Of a stretch of DNA of 64,000 nucleotides, positions 8,447 through 16,792 are shown piece by piece. Origin of the DNA: Gemmiger formicilis (GTDB lineage Bacteria; Bacillota; Clostridia; Oscillospirales; Ruminococcaceae); assembly GCF_900167555.1 (NCBI RefSeq), contig NZ_FUYF01000001.1, forward strand, positions 62,001-126,000, given 5' to 3'. Below the pieces are notes generated by a model. The model was not told where the DNA came from. It did not search any database and was given only the letters and a program-made list of their open reading frames with translations. Numbering within the stretch: position 1 is the first letter of the stretch; each line of letters starts with the position of its first letter. Position numbers and translations under genes: made by a program.

Positions 8447-9289
8447 ATGGCAAATGCACTGACGGATTTTACCAAGAAACGTGAATTTCTGATTTGCATG
8501 GATTCCGACGGCTGCGTGATGGACACGGTGCGCATCAAGCATTCCACCGTCATGTGCCCCGAGCTCATCCGCGTGTTTGCGCTGGATGACCACGCGGATT
8601 TCATCACTGCCGCGTGGGATGAGATCAACCTGCACACGATCACCCGCGGCATCTCCCGGTTTGAGAGCGTCCGGCTGGTGTTTGACCGGTTGAAAAACCG
8701 CGGTATCGAGATCCCGGGCAGCGAGGATATTGCCGCCTGGGTCGATACCGCGACGGAGCTTTCCACGGCCAGCCTGCAGCGGGAGCTGCAAAAGACCGGC
8801 AGCCTGGCCCTGCGCAAGCTGCAGGAGTGGAACAACGCCTGCAACCGCCGTATTCAGGCGCTGGAGCCGACGTTTGAGCCGTTCCCCGGCGTGGAGGAAA
8901 GCCTGCGCCAGCTGCACGCCGTGGCCGATGTGGCCGTCGTCAGTGCCGCGAACGAAAGCGCCATTGCCAGCGAGTGGAAGCGCTACGGGCTGGCCCGTCA
9001 TGCGGATGTTATCTTCGGGCAGGAGGTCGGCAGCAAGGCGAACTCCATCGCCACAATGCTGGCCTGCGGGTATGAGAGCCGCAAGGTCATGATGGTCGGC
9101 GACGCCATGGGCGACGCCCAGGCCGCCGCTGCCAACGGTGTGGCCTTTGTGCCGATCCTGCCGGGCCGCGAGGCCGACAGCTGGCGCCGCCTGCAGGAGG
9201 AGGCCCTGCCCAAGCTGCTGCACGGCACCTTCAGCCCCGCCTACCAGGCCGAGCTCCTGGCCGCCCTGAGAAGTGCGCTGCACGGGTAA
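8447..9289 (+). CDS. HAD-superfamily hydrolase
   Basis: A 280-residue haloacid-dehalogenase-fold phosphatase. Motif I is DSDGCVMDT (residues ~19-27, nucleophile and acid Asp), motif II is VVSAANES (~165), motif III Lys is in GSKANSI and motif IV is MMVGDAMGDAQAA. The roughly 140 residues between motifs I and II form a helical cap. The substrate is not predictable. GGGAG lies nine bases before the ATG. It is transcribed alone ahead of the aromatic cluster and separated from it by a terminator. Confidence 0.85.
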   Translation: MANALTDFTKKREFLICMDSDGCVMDTVRIKHSTVMCPELIRVFALDDHADFITAAWDEINLHTITRGISRFESVRLVFDRLKNRGIEIPGSEDIAAWVDTATELSTASLQRELQKTGSLALRKLQEWNNACNRRIQALEPTFEPFPGVEESLRQLHAVADVAVVSAANESAIASEWKRYGLARHADVIFGQEVGSKANSIATMLACGYESRKVMMVGDAMGDAQAAAANGVAFVPILPGREADSWRRLQEEALPKLLHGTFSPAYQAELLAALRSALHG

Positions 9290-9298
9290 AACTGCGCT

Positions 9299-9324
9299 TG
9301 CCTCCCTCTGCGGGGGAGGTGGCC
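9299..9324. repeat. Partial composite element (end hairpin only)
   Basis: CCTCCC-TCTGC-GGGAGG followed by TGGCCA matches one end of the composite intergenic element; the rest is absent. Confidence 0.45.
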
Positions 9325-9341
9325 AAGAAAAGACAAATTTC

Positions 9342-9372
9342 GCGCCGTCACTCTTGTGACGGCGCTTTATTT
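9342..9372 (+). terminator. Rho-independent terminator after the HAD gene
   Basis: A 10-bp G/C-rich stem GCGCCGTCAC/GTGACGGCGC with a four-base loop, followed by TTTATTT. The promoter of the aromatic cluster overlaps it. Confidence 0.85.
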
Positions 9373-9382
9373 ATGGTATACT
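9354..9382 (+). promoter_or_regulatory. Promoter of the aromatic cluster (pheA)
   Basis: TTGTGA, 17 bases, TATACT with TGG before the -10 (extended -10). The -35 begins in the loop of the preceding terminator, and the spacer covers its 3' arm and T-tract. Confidence 0.6.
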
Positions 9383-9508
9383 GACTTTGAGTATGTATAA
9401 ATAGACAACGCTGCGCCTGCGGTTGATTCGTAGGATGGCCCGCCCTACATCCATGCCAAAAAGGGGCAGCGGAGATATTCCTGAAAAATTCCGAAAAGGA
9501 GCCGACCC

Positions 9509-10615
9509 ATGGACCTTTTACAGCAAGCCCGTGCCGAGATCGACACCGTTGATGCCGAGATGGCCGCTCTGTTTGAGCGGCGTATGCGCGCGGTGGCCGA
9601 TGTGGTGCGCTACAAGGCCGAGACCGGCAAGCCGGTTTTTGATGCCGCGCGGGAGGCCGCCGTGCTTGACAAAAACACGGCCCGCATCACCGACGAGGCG
9701 CTGCGCCCCTACTATCGCGCCTTTCTCAGCGATGCCATGAGCATTTCCCGCGCATACCAGCGTGCCCGGCTGGGCCGCGATACCGCCGCCTACCAAGGCG
9801 TGCCCGGCGCGTGGAGCCACATTGCGCTGCGCCGCCTTTTCCCCTTTGCGCGGGAGACGGCCTGCACCACCTGGGGCGAGGTCTTTGACGCCGTGCAGAA
9901 CGGGGATGCACAATTCGGCGTTCTGCCGTTTGAAAACTCCAACGCGGGCGATGTCTCCACCGTGCTCGACCTGCTGTACACCCACCCCGATATTATCATT
10001 GCCCGGATGTGCGACCTGCCGATCCGGCAGGACCTGCTGGGCGTGCCGGGCGCGACGCTGGAGACGGTCAGGACCGTCATCAGCCACCCGCAGGCGCTGG
10101 CCCAAAGCAGCGTTTTTGTACAGCAGCACGGCTTTAAAACGTCCACCTGGGGCAACACCGCCGACGCGGCCCGCCATGTGGCCGAGCTGAACGACCCGAG
10201 CGTTGCGGCTATTGCCAGCGCTGAGACCGCCGGGCTGTACGGCCTGCAGATCTTGTCCGCGGGCATCAACGCCGACGGCGACAACACAACGCGGTTCATC
10301 GTGATCGAGCGTGCCGCCGCCGCCCCCGCCATGACCGGCGAGGGCCAGCGGCTGGCGCTGCTGTTCACGGCACGCCATAAGCCCGGCCAGCTGGCCGCGG
10401 CGCTGGATCAGATCGGCGCGCGGGGCTTTAACATGGAGTGCATCAAGAGCCGTCCCCTGCCCCATGTTCCGTTTGAATACTATTTCTATGTACAGATCGT
10501 CTGCCCGGCGGGCAGCACGGGCGCAGGGTGTCAGACCCTGCTGGACACCCTGACTTCTGTTTGCAGCACCCTGCGGCTGCTGGGTGCCTTCACCCTTGAC
10601 AGTACGGAGAAATAA
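9509..10615 (+). CDS. pheA: Bifunctional chorismate mutase / prephenate dehydratase
   Basis: A 368-residue P-protein making phenylpyruvate from chorismate. Residues 1-90 are an AroQ-type chorismate mutase (IDTVDAEMAALFERRM, then VRYKAETGKPVFDAARE). Residues ~95-275 are prephenate dehydratase with YQGVPGAWSH, VLPFENSNAGDV and the catalytic Thr-Thr-Arg (DNTTRFIVI). Residues ~285-368 are an ACT domain with GFNMECIKSRP, the phenylalanine-binding site for feedback inhibition. It is the only chorismate mutase in the cluster, so it probably also supplies prephenate to TyrA. AAGGAG lies eight bases before the ATG. First gene of the plus-strand aro cluster. Confidence 0.95.
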   Translation: MDLLQQARAEIDTVDAEMAALFERRMRAVADVVRYKAETGKPVFDAAREAAVLDKNTARITDEALRPYYRAFLSDAMSISRAYQRARLGRDTAAYQGVPGAWSHIALRRLFPFARETACTTWGEVFDAVQNGDAQFGVLPFENSNAGDVSTVLDLLYTHPDIIIARMCDLPIRQDLLGVPGATLETVRTVISHPQALAQSSVFVQQHGFKTSTWGNTADAARHVAELNDPSVAAIASAETAGLYGLQILSAGINADGDNTTRFIVIERAAAAPAMTGEGQRLALLFTARHKPGQLAAALDQIGARGFNMECIKSRPLPHVPFEYYFYVQIVCPAGSTGAGCQTLLDTLTSVCSTLRLLGAFTLDSTEK

Positions 10616-10618
10616 GCC

Positions 10619-11668
10619 ATGAAGATAAAGGATGTGCGAAGCATGAAACTGACGATGCAGCTTAAAAGCCGCAGCTACGATATTATTTTGAAGGCTGGAT
10701 GCCTTGCCAACCTCCATCAGTTCACGAACGTGGCAAACCGCAAGGTCTTTGTGCTGACCGACTCCGGCGTACCCGCCGAGTACGCGCAGACCGTGGCGGC
10801 CCAGTGCCCCGATTCCACCGTCTACACGATCCCCCGGGGCGAGGGCAGCAAATGCCTGAAGGTCTACGGTCAGGTTTTGCAGGCTATGCTGGCGTTCGGC
10901 ATGGACCGCAAGGATCTGCTGGTGTCCGTCGGCGGCGGCGTTGTGGGCGATCTGGGCGGCTTCTGCTCGGCCAGCTATATGCGCGGCATTGACTTTGTCA
11001 ACTGCCCCACGACGGTGCTTTCGCAGGTGGATTCCTCCATCGGCGGCAAGACGGCGATTGATTTGGGCGAGACGAAGAACATCGTCGGCGCATTCTGGCA
11101 GCCCAAGGTCGTGCTTGTCGATTTTGACACGCTCAAGACCCTGCCCCGCCGTCAGGTCGTCAACGGCCTGGCCGAGGCGCTCAAGACCGGCATCATCGGA
11201 GACCCGCAGCTGTTTGCACTGTTTGAGTGCGAGCACCCCGAGGATAACATTGAACAAATTGTTTACAGAAGTCTGAAATTTAAGAAAAAGATCGTCGAGC
11301 AGGACGAGCGCGAGGGAAGCATCCGCGCCTGCCTGAACTTCGGCCACACCATCGGCCACGGCATCGAAGCCGTGCGCGGTGTGCGGGGCCGCCGTACCAC
11401 GGGCCTGTACCACGGCGAATGCGTCGCGCTGGGTATGCTGCCGATGATCGAGGACACGGCCCTGCTCAAGCGCACCCGGGCGATTTACCGCGCGCTGGGT
11501 CTGCCCACCCGTGCCGGGGCCAACAAGGAGAAGGTCCTGGCCTACATGCAGCATGACAAAAAGGCCCGTGGCGACCATATCACGGTCATCAAGTGCCCCG
11601 GCCTCGGCTGCTGGCGCGCCGACAGTCTGCCCATGACCGAGCTGCCGGCTTTGTTAGGTATGGAATGA
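10619..11668 (+). CDS. aroB: 3-dehydroquinate synthase
   Basis: A 349-residue NAD- and metal-dependent enzyme cyclising DAHP to 3-dehydroquinate, second step of the shikimate pathway. Signatures: GGGVVGDLGGF (residues ~103), MRGIDFVNCPTTVLSQVDSSIGGK split across ~121-145, the metal-ligand region LNFGHTIGHGIE (~240) and YHGECVALGM (~262). It begins three bases after the pheA stop with GGAG about ten bases upstream; an alternative ATG eight codons later (10643) also has AAGGA upstream, so the N-terminus is uncertain by eight residues. Coupled with pheA. Confidence 0.96.
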   Translation: MKIKDVRSMKLTMQLKSRSYDIILKAGCLANLHQFTNVANRKVFVLTDSGVPAEYAQTVAAQCPDSTVYTIPRGEGSKCLKVYGQVLQAMLAFGMDRKDLLVSVGGGVVGDLGGFCSASYMRGIDFVNCPTTVLSQVDSSIGGKTAIDLGETKNIVGAFWQPKVVLVDFDTLKTLPRRQVVNGLAEALKTGIIGDPQLFALFECEHPEDNIEQIVYRSLKFKKKIVEQDEREGSIRACLNFGHTIGHGIEAVRGVRGRRTTGLYHGECVALGMLPMIEDTALLKRTRAIYRALGLPTRAGANKEKVLAYMQHDKKARGDHITVIKCPGLGCWRADSLPMTELPALLGME

Positions 11669-11689
11669 GGGAAACGGCATCTGACGGCA

Positions 11690-11785
11690 TGGCTCTCTCC
11701 CCCACCGACCTGCTGGCCGAGGGCCTTGTCTCCCTCTGCGAGGGAGGTGTCCGCGGAGCGGACGGAGGGAGAGAGCTTGCCGGGA
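11690..11785. repeat. Diverged composite element between aroB and aroC
   Basis: Hairpin-forming fragments (CTCTCCCCC ... GGGAGAGAG and CTCCCTCTGCGAGGGAG, GTCCGCGGAGCGGAC) match pieces of the composite element. It lies inside the aro operon and would be transcribed. Confidence 0.5.
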
Positions 11786-11824
11786 TCGCCATTTTTCCAT
11801 TCATAGAAAAATCGGGAAGGATAT

Positions 11825-12937
11825 ATGAAAAACACCTTTGGAAATGCCGTCAGTATGACGATTTTTGGTGAGAGCCATGGACCTGCCGTGGGGGCGGTGC
11901 TTGACGGGCTGGCCGCGGGCCTGCCGGTGGATGAGGCCGTGATTGCCGCGGCCATGGACCGCCGCCGCGCCCGCGGGGATGGGCTTTCCACCGCCCGCAC
12001 CGAGGCCGACGCCGTGGAGTTCCTCTCCGGCGTGTATGAGGGCCGCACCACCGGCACGGCCGTCACCCTGATGATCCGCAACCTGAATACCCGCAGCGGC
12101 GACTACGCCAAAACCGCCGACCTGCTGCGCCCCGGTCACGCCGACTACACGGCCTACGCCAAGTACGAGGGCTTTCAGGACGCGCGCGGCGGCGGGCACT
12201 TCTCGGGCCGCATTACGGCGGCAAGCGTTGCGGCGGGCACGATCTGCGAGACGGTGCTGAACGGCCTGGGCGTAAAGGTCTACACCCATATTGCCGAGTG
12301 TGCAGGCGTGCAGGACGCACCGCTTTCCAGCGCTGCGGGGCTGGTCATGCCCGACCCGCAGCCCGGACACTTTGCGCTGCTGGATGCGTCGAAGGAGGAG
12401 GCCATGCAGGCGGCTATCCGCGCTGCGGGCAGCGAGGGCGACAGCGTCGGCGGTATTCTGGAAACGATTGTGACCGGTCTGCCCGCGGGCATCGGCGAGC
12501 CGTGGTTCGACAGCGTTGAGAGCGAGCTGGCCCACCTGATGTTCGCCATCCCGGCCTGCAAGGGCATTGAGTTCGGCGCGGGCTTCGGCTTTGCCGCCAT
12601 GCACGGCAGCGAGGCCAACGATCCGTTCACGATGCGGGACGGCAAAATCGCCACCGCCACGAACAAGAACGGCGGCATCAACGGCGGCATCACCAACGGA
12701 ATGCCCATCGTGTTCCGCACGGTGCTCAAGCCCACGCCCAGCATCTATAAGCAACAGCATACCGTGGATTATATCGGCAGGACCGATGCGGAGCTGCAGA
12801 TCAAGGGCCGCCACGACCCCTGCATCGTGCCCCGCGCCGCCGTCGTGCAGAACAGCCTGACGGCGTTCGGACTGCTGGATCTTCTGACCGTGCGCTACGG
12901 CACGCTGGCCCAGAAGCACGGATTCCCCAAAGTGTAA
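11825..12937 (+). CDS. aroC: Chorismate synthase
   Basis: A 370-residue FMN-dependent enzyme that converts EPSP to chorismate. Signatures: GNAVSMTIFGESHGPAVG at the N-terminus with the conserved His, RPGHADYTAYAKYEGFQDAR near residue 105, GGGHFSGRITAA and the C-terminal-third motif KNGGINGGITNGMPI. Length is normal. GGAAGG-type ribosome site just before the ATG. It is separated from aroB by about 155 bases of repeat and followed by aroEK after 19 bases. Confidence 0.96.
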   Translation: MKNTFGNAVSMTIFGESHGPAVGAVLDGLAAGLPVDEAVIAAAMDRRRARGDGLSTARTEADAVEFLSGVYEGRTTGTAVTLMIRNLNTRSGDYAKTADLLRPGHADYTAYAKYEGFQDARGGGHFSGRITAASVAAGTICETVLNGLGVKVYTHIAECAGVQDAPLSSAAGLVMPDPQPGHFALLDASKEEAMQAAIRAAGSEGDSVGGILETIVTGLPAGIGEPWFDSVESELAHLMFAIPACKGIEFGAGFGFAAMHGSEANDPFTMRDGKIATATNKNGGINGGITNGMPIVFRTVLKPTPSIYKQQHTVDYIGRTDAELQIKGRHDPCIVPRAAVVQNSLTAFGLLDLLTVRYGTLAQKHGFPKV

Positions 12938-12956
12938 AAACAGGAAGTGAAGAACT

Positions 12957-14216
12957 ATGCAGCAACGGCTGTACGGATTGATCGGCGGCAAGCTGGGCCA
13001 CAGCTACTCCAAAATCATCCATGAAAAAATTGCAGATTACACCTATGAGCTGCTGCCCCTGCCCACCGAGGCCGAGGCCCGCACCTTTATGGAAAAGCGC
13101 GCCTTTGCGGCCATCAACGTGACGATCCCCTACAAGCAGTTTGTCATCCCCTACTGCGACGTCGTTGACCCGAAGGCGCAGTCCATCGGCGCGGTGAACA
13201 CGATTGTGAACCGTGACGGGAAATTGTATGGGTATAACACCGACTACGCGGGCTTTGCCTATCTGGCCGGGGCCCACGGCGTAGATTTTGCGGGCAAGAC
13301 CGTGCTGATCCTGGGCACGGGCGGTACGCACTCGACGGTCACGGCGGTCTGCCGCGACGGCGGGGCTAAGGAGATTCTGACCGCCAGCCGCACCGGCAAA
13401 GGCGATGCCCTGCTGTACAGCGAGGCCATGCACCGCCCGGACGTGCAGATCATCGTCAACACGACGCCCTGCGGCATGTTCCCGAACGTGGGGCAGTGCC
13501 TTATCGACCCGAAGGCGTTCCCCGCGCTGGAGGCCGTGCTGGATGTGGTGTACAATCCCTTCCGCACCGAGCTTTTGCTGCGGGCCGAGGACTACGGCGT
13601 GACCGCGGCGGGCGGCTTTGAGATGCTGGTGGCGCAGGCTGTGTTTGCCGCGGAGCACTTTACCGGCAGACAGCTGGACACGGCAGCCATCATCCCGGCG
13701 GTCAGCCGCGAGCTGCGGCACCAGCTGGCGAATGTCTCGATCATCGGGATGCCGGGCTGCGGAAAATCCACCGTCGGCGCGGCGCTGGCAAAGCGCCTTG
13801 ACAAAAAATTTGTGGATCTGGACGCTGAAATTGAGCGCCGCACCGGGCATAATATCCCCGACATCTTTGCCCAGGAGGGCGAGGACGCGTTCCGCCGCTA
13901 TGAGGCGGACGTGCTGGCCGAGGTCGCTAAGAGCAACAGTCAAGTCATCGCCTGCGGCGGCGGGGTCATCAAGAGCCCGGCCAACACCCGCGCACTGCGC
14001 CAGAACGGCCCCGTGCTGTGGGTGCGCCGCCCGCTGGAGGCGTTGGCTACCGGCGGACGCCCGCTCTCCAAGGGCGGCGCGGCCTTAAAGCAGCTTGAAG
14101 CCGAGCGCACGCCGCTGTATGAGGCCGCCTCCACCGTCGTACTGGAAAATAACGGCTCGCTGGGCGAAGCCGTGGACGCTGCGGTGAAGCTGTTTGAGAC
14201 AGACGAAAAGCTGTAA
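12957..14216 (+). CDS. aroEK: Shikimate dehydrogenase - shikimate kinase fusion
   Basis: A 419-residue two-domain enzyme catalysing steps four and five of the shikimate pathway. Residues 1-255 are AroE: GGKLGHSYSKIIHE at the substrate site, catalytic Lys60 in AINVTIPYK, Asp96 in GYNTDYAGF, and the dinucleotide site LILGTGGTHST at ~117. Residues ~259-419 are AroK: P-loop GMPGCGKST (264-272), the DLDAEIERRTG shikimate/Mg site, the GGG motif in ACGGGVI, and the lid region GRPLS. In most bacteria these are separate genes. The fusion has no frameshift or internal ribosome site that I can see. The symbol is a composite. It is followed by a repeat element before aroF. Confidence 0.95.
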   Translation: MQQRLYGLIGGKLGHSYSKIIHEKIADYTYELLPLPTEAEARTFMEKRAFAAINVTIPYKQFVIPYCDVVDPKAQSIGAVNTIVNRDGKLYGYNTDYAGFAYLAGAHGVDFAGKTVLILGTGGTHSTVTAVCRDGGAKEILTASRTGKGDALLYSEAMHRPDVQIIVNTTPCGMFPNVGQCLIDPKAFPALEAVLDVVYNPFRTELLLRAEDYGVTAAGGFEMLVAQAVFAAEHFTGRQLDTAAIIPAVSRELRHQLANVSIIGMPGCGKSTVGAALAKRLDKKFVDLDAEIERRTGHNIPDIFAQEGEDAFRRYEADVLAEVAKSNSQVIACGGGVIKSPANTRALRQNGPVLWVRRPLEALATGGRPLSKGGAALKQLEAERTPLYEAASTVVLENNGSLGEAVDAAVKLFETDEKL

Positions 14217-14217
14217 A

Positions 14218-14359
14218 AGCCTTCCCCCTCGGGGGAAGGTGGCGCAAAGCGCCGGATGAGGGCAGAGCTTCCGAGGCCCGCCGAGAAGGAGCAGTGCCCG
14301 CAAGGTTTGCCCTCATCAGTCCGCTGCGGCGGACAGCTTCCCCCGAGAGGGGAAGCCTT
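14218..14359. repeat. Composite intergenic element, full copy
   Basis: Starts and ends with AAGCCTTCCCC/GGGGAAGCCTT arms. Inside are two small hairpins and the paired motifs GGATGAGGG and CCCTCATC. Full length about 142 bases. It lies between aroEK and aroF. Confidence 0.75.
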
Positions 14360-14377
14360 CAGGCGGCGGGCCGATGC

Positions 14378-14407
14378 TTGGCATCGGTCCCTGCAACGCA
14401 ATATTCT
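14378..14407 (+). promoter_or_regulatory. Possible internal promoter before aroF
   Basis: TTGGCA, 18 bases, TATTCT in a gap that is otherwise repeat-derived. The -35 is inside a CCGATGC/GCATCGG hairpin. It would let aroF-aroA-tyrA be transcribed apart from pheA-aroEK. Confidence 0.4.
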
Positions 14408-14451
14408 ATAGAGCATAAAAAGTATATAAAGTATATAAGAAAGAGGCTCCT

Positions 14452-15468
14452 ATGATTATTTCCACTAAAAAAGGTACGCCCCAGGTCGAGCTGGACCGCA
14501 TTGTCGATAACTTCGAGAAGCAGGGCCTGTCCGTCACGCTGATCCGCGGTACCGACTATAACGTCTTTGGTCTTGTCGGTGATACGACAAAAATTGCCGA
14601 GAAGGACGTGCTGGCAAACCCCTGGGTCGAGAACGTGACCCGTGTGTCCGCCCCTTACAAGCGCGCCAACCGCCTGTTCCACCCGGAGGATACCGTCGTG
14701 GACATCAACGGCGTCAAGGTCGGCGGCAATGCGCCCATCGCCGTTATGGCCGGTCCGTGCAGCATTGAGGGCGAGGAGCACACCATCAAGATGGCCAAGG
14801 CTGTCAAGGCGGGCGGTGCCAACTTCCTGCGCGGCGGCGCGTACAAGCCCCGCACGAGCCCCTACTCCTTCCAGGGGCTGGGTACCGAGGGCATCCTGGA
14901 TATGGTCAAGGCCCGCGAGATCACTGGCCTGCCTATCGTCAGTGAGCTGATGGACGAGGTCCACATCCCCGAGTTCGAGGAGTATGTGGACGTTGTGCAG
15001 ATCGGCGCGCGCAATATGCAAAACTTCCAGCTGCTCAAGGCCGTCGGCAAGATGCACAAGCCCGTTCTGCTCAAGCGCGGCCTGGCGAATACCATTGAGG
15101 AGTGGATCATGTCCGCCGAGTACATCATGGCCGGCGGCAATGAGAACGTTATCCTCTGTGAGCGCGGCATCCGCACGTTTGAGCGCGCGACCCGCAACAC
15201 GCTGGACCTGTCCGCCGTGCCGGTCATCAAGGAAAAAACGCACCTGCCCATTATCGTTGACCCCAGCCACGCCACCGGTGATTATAAGTACATCGAGAGC
15301 ATGGCTTTGGCTGCTGTGGCCGCCGGTGCCGACGGTCTGGAGATCGAGGTCCACAACGACCCGCCGCACGCCTGGAGCGACGGCGCCCAGTGCCTGAAGC
15401 CGGATAAGTTCGCCGATGTGATTGCCAAGTGCCGCAAGGTCGCTGCCGCCATCGGCCGGGAGATGTAA
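14452..15468 (+). CDS. aroF: 3-deoxy-7-phosphoheptulonate (DAHP) synthase, copy 1
   Basis: A 338-residue type I-beta DAHP synthase condensing PEP and erythrose-4-phosphate, the committed step of aromatic synthesis. Residues 1-70 form the ferredoxin-like regulatory domain seen in the Thermotoga-type enzyme; the barrel carries AGPCSIE (metal Cys), GGAYKPRTSPYSFQG, QIGARNMQNF, LKRG, CERGIRTFE, VDPSHATG (metal His) and EIEVHNDP (metal Glu). It is a paralogue of the gene at 62481-63500. It ends one base before the TTG of aroA, so the two are tightly coupled. Confidence 0.95.
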   Translation: MIISTKKGTPQVELDRIVDNFEKQGLSVTLIRGTDYNVFGLVGDTTKIAEKDVLANPWVENVTRVSAPYKRANRLFHPEDTVVDINGVKVGGNAPIAVMAGPCSIEGEEHTIKMAKAVKAGGANFLRGGAYKPRTSPYSFQGLGTEGILDMVKAREITGLPIVSELMDEVHIPEFEEYVDVVQIGARNMQNFQLLKAVGKMHKPVLLKRGLANTIEEWIMSAEYIMAGGNENVILCERGIRTFERATRNTLDLSAVPVIKEKTHLPIIVDPSHATGDYKYIESMALAAVAAGADGLEIEVHNDPPHAWSDGAQCLKPDKFADVIAKCRKVAAAIGREM

Positions 15469-15469
15469 A

Positions 15470-16786
15470 TTGGACGCGAAAATTCATGTCAGCCGCTTAG
15501 GCGGAACGGCCACGGTACCCCCCAGTAAAAGCGCAGCGCACCGTGCGGTGCTGTGCGCCGCATTGGCGGAGGGCACCAGCCATATCACGAATATCGAGTA
15601 CAGCAAGGACATCCGCGCCACGCTTGGCGCGGCGGCCCAGCTGGGCGCAAAAATCACCGAGGAGGCCCACTCCGTGACCATCAAGGGGCACGGGACGGCG
15701 GGCGGCTTTGTGACGGTGACACGCCCGGTTTTCTGCAACGAGAGCGGCTCCACACTGCGGTTCATGATCCCGCTGTTCAGCCTGACGGCCCAGAAGGTGC
15801 GCTTTACCGGCGCGGGGCGGCTGTTTGACCGCCCGCAGGCCATCTACCAGATGCTGTTTGAGCGCCAGGGCCTGCAATTTGAGCAGACGCCCGAGGGCAT
15901 CACGATCTTTGGACGGCTGCGTCCCGGCGGGTTCACCCTGCCCGGCGATGTGTCCAGTCAGTTCATCAGCGGTCTGCTGTTTGCCGCGCCGCTGATGGAG
16001 TCCGAGAGCAGCATCGAGGTACTGGCCCCCTACGAGAGCCGCTCCTACGTGGATATGACGGTTGACGCCATGCAGCAGTTCGGCGTCAAGGTCACGAGCC
16101 GCGCACGCAAAAACGGCAGTGTGATGTACCGCGTGGCCGCGCCGCAGCGGTATACGGCCAGCGACTTTGCCGTCGAGGGCGACTACAGCCAGGCCGCGTT
16201 CCTGGCCGTGCTGGGCTGCGTCATCGGCGGCATCACGGTCACGGGGCTGAACCCCGACAGCCAGCAGGGCGACAAGGTCATTCTGGACATTTTAAAGCGC
16301 TGCGGCGGCAAATTCAAGCCCGTCGAGGGCGGGCTGCACTTTGACCGCAGCCTGCTGAAAGCGACGGAGATCGACCTGGCGGACTGCCCTGATTTAGGGC
16401 CGATTTTGTTCACGCTCGGCTGCTTTTGCAGCGGTGAGACGGTCATCCGCAATGCGGGCCGCCTACGCCTGAAGGAATCGGACCGCATCGAGGCCATGCA
16501 GACCGAGCTGCGGAAGATGGGCGCGCGCATCGAGGTGGACGGTGACACCGTGCACATCCAGGGCGTGGCGCTCCACGCGCCGAACGCACCGCTGTCCGGC
16601 CACAACGACCACCGCATCGTCATGGCGCTGGCTGTGGCGGCGATTGCCAGCGGCCTGCCCGCCCTGCTCTGCGGGGCCGAGGCCGTGGACAAGAGCTGGC
16701 CCGCGTTCTGGAGCGTGCTGCGCGGTCTTGGCGCCAAGGTGGAGCTGAACACCGACAAACAAGAAGAATTTGACATAAAGGCGTGA
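15470..16786 (+). CDS. aroA: 3-phosphoshikimate 1-carboxyvinyltransferase (EPSP synthase)
   Basis: A 438-residue enzyme adding the enolpyruvyl group of PEP to shikimate-3-phosphate. Motifs: PPSKSAAHRAVL near residue 17, NESGSTLRFMIPLFSL near 90, the LKESDRIEAM motif near 330 and HNDHRIVMALAVA near 375. I place the start at TTG 15470, one base after the aroF stop with GGGAG nine bases upstream; an in-frame ATG at 15422 lies within aroF and would add residues unlike the family. Six bases separate it from tyrA. Confidence 0.93.
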   Translation: MDAKIHVSRLGGTATVPPSKSAAHRAVLCAALAEGTSHITNIEYSKDIRATLGAAAQLGAKITEEAHSVTIKGHGTAGGFVTVTRPVFCNESGSTLRFMIPLFSLTAQKVRFTGAGRLFDRPQAIYQMLFERQGLQFEQTPEGITIFGRLRPGGFTLPGDVSSQFISGLLFAAPLMESESSIEVLAPYESRSYVDMTVDAMQQFGVKVTSRARKNGSVMYRVAAPQRYTASDFAVEGDYSQAAFLAVLGCVIGGITVTGLNPDSQQGDKVILDILKRCGGKFKPVEGGLHFDRSLLKATEIDLADCPDLGPILFTLGCFCSGETVIRNAGRLRLKESDRIEAMQTELRKMGARIEVDGDTVHIQGVALHAPNAPLSGHNDHRIVMALAVAAIASGLPALLCGAEAVDKSWPAFWSVLRGLGAKVELNTDKQEEFDIKA

Positions 16787-16792
16787 TTTCCT

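Noticed and set aside
9383-9508. Attenuator, T-box or leader peptide before pheA.
   Set aside because: No T-box motif, no Phe-rich short frame and no alternative hairpins are visible; the leader holds a fragment of a palindromic repeat.
15422-15469. ATG start for aroA 48 bases upstream of the TTG.
   Set aside because: It lies inside aroF, adds 16 residues unlike the family and has no ribosome site; TTG 15470 has GGGAG at nine bases.
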